From Pedobacter sp. UBA1654 (lineage in GTDB: Bacteria; Bacteroidota; Bacteroidia; Sphingobacteriales; Sphingobacteriaceae), in NCBI GenBank assembly GCA_002320935.1, contig DCLG01000023.1:2754-8234 (forward strand): a stretch of DNA of 5,481 nucleotides, in the 5' to 3' direction. The number at the start of each line of letters is the position of its first letter. Within the stretch, counting starts at the first letter, position 1. Made by a program: the position numbers and the translations under genes. Of this stretch, positions 4,730-5,481 are shown piece after piece. Under the pieces are notes generated by a model. It had not been told where the DNA came from, did not search any database, and saw nothing but the letters and a program-made list of their open reading frames with translations.

Positions 4730-5481
4730 ATGAGCATTAGAGAAGAACTCGACAAACGCATACTGATTATTGATGGTGCTATGGGCACCATGATCCAACG
4801 ATACCAGCTTACTGAAGCTGATTTCAGAGGAGAAAGGTTCAAGGATCATCCTTGCGACCTGAAAGGAAATAACGATTTACTGAACCTTACGCGCCCTAAT
4901 GTAATCAAGGCGATCCACCTGGAGTACCTGAAGGCGGGTGCAGATATCATAGAAACCAACACTTTCAGCACACAACGGATCTCCATGGCCGATTACCAGA
5001 TGGAGGATTTGTCTTACGAGTTGAGCTATGAAGGCGCAAGGATAGCAAAGGAAACTGTACTTGAGTTCATGGCTGAAAACCCGGAACGCAGGTGTTTTGT
5101 GGCTGGTGCAGTTGGTCCGACGAACCGCACGCTTTCTATGTCGCCAGACGTGAATGATCCGGGTTATCGCGCGATCTACTTCGACGAGCTGGAAGCGGCA
5201 TATCTCGAGCAGGTACGTGGACTGGTTGATGGTGGTTCCGATGTGCTGTTGATTGAAACCATCTTCGATACCCTAAATGCCAAGGCTGCCATCGTCGCCA
5301 TCAAAAAGTACGAACATGAAATAGGACGGAAACTGGAGATCATGATCTCCGGCACCATTACGGATGCCTCAGGCAGAACCCTGTCTGGTCAAACTGCAGA
5401 AGCATTCTTAAACTCGGTAGCGCATGCAAAACCTTTAAGTATCGGCTTTAACTGTGCGCTTGGTGCAAAAGAAATGCGTCC
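4730..5481 (+). CDS. metH: Cobalamin-dependent methionine synthase, N-terminal homocysteine-binding domain (3' end outside window)
   Basis: The frame stays open to the window end, giving 250 residues. It reads as the homocysteine S-methyltransferase barrel of MetH: D-G-A-M-G-T-M (15-21), N-L-T-R-P, E-T-N-T-F (75-79), [38 protein letters not shown], and G-F-N-C-A-L-G-A. C242 in the last motif corresponds to the first of three zinc-ligand cysteines (C247 in E. coli MetH); the other two lie beyond the window. The enzyme transfers a methyl group from methyltetrahydrofolate through cobalamin to homocysteine, making methionine in the cytoplasm. Full-length MetH is about 1,220 residues. Some Bacteroidota split it into separate genes, which cannot be decided here. 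The ATG at 4730 is placed by alignment to the family N-terminus. The SAM-I riboswitch upstream supports both identity and control. A betaine-homocysteine methyltransferase (BHMT-like) protein is less likely given the motifs and leader. Confidence 0.95.
   Translation, partial: MSIREELDKRILIIDGAMGTMIQRYQLTEADFRGERFKDHPCDLKGNNDLLNLTRPNVIKAIHLEYLKAGADIIETNTFSTQRISMADYQMEDLSYELSYEGARIAKETVLEFMAENPERRCFVAGAVGPTNRTLSMSPDVNDPGYRAIYFDELEAAYLEQVRGLVDGGSDVLLIETIFDTLNAKAAIVAIKKYEHEIGRKLEIMISGTITDASGRTLSGQTAEAFLNSVAHAKPLSIGFNCALGAKEMR

Noticed and set aside
5176..5358. 60-codon minus-strand open frame inside metH
   Set aside because: It is Ser-rich and antisense to conserved MetH motifs; a shadow.

Overview
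The window looks like an ordinary chromosomal segment of a Bacteroidota bacterium, most likely in the Sphingobacteriaceae (Pedobacter/Mucilaginibacter-like). Three things point there: an ECF sigma factor with the N-V/L-G-V-K-x-N-R-I-K type C-terminus, a secreted DUF5117/DUF4953-type met-zincin, and near-absent Shine-Dalgarno sequences combined with TTG...TAnnTTTG-like promoter elements. The genus is inferred from family resemblance; no search was run.

Layout. Positions 1-807 hold the 3' end of an ECF sigma factor gene overlapping a gene for a four-helix membrane protein, apparently one transcription unit that begins upstream of the window. Positions 901-1197 encode a 98-residue helical protein of unknown function with its own candidate promoter and a clear intrinsic terminator (1218-1247). 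Positions 1399-3909 encode a complete secreted zinc metalloprotease with HExxHxxGxxH and a Met-turn; its leader carries a candidate promoter overlapped by a perfect inverted repeat. Convergent to it, with only 2 bp between, is a small exported rhodanese-like protein with a cysteine-rich loop (3912-4364, minus strand). The 365-bp region 4365-4729 lies between divergent genes and is almost all regulatory: a minus-strand promoter for the rhodanese gene, a pair of palindromes, a plus-strand promoter, a SAM-I (S-box) riboswitch (4530-4636) and a 93-nt expression platform. From 4730 to the window end is the N-terminal part of metH.

How the parts work together. The best-supported regulatory story is SAM feedback on methionine synthesis: a SAM-binding leader directly upstream of metH, whose product remakes methionine, the SAM precursor. 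No convincing poly-U terminator follows the aptamer. A long-range stem ends about 10 nt before the metH start, so control of translation initiation is a reasonable but untested model. The sigma factor and its overlapping membrane partner probably form a small signalling pair. The protease, the rhodanese-like protein and the 98-residue protein appear to be separately transcribed. I see no mobile element, CRISPR array, tRNA or rRNA, and no strong sign of a new multi-gene system.
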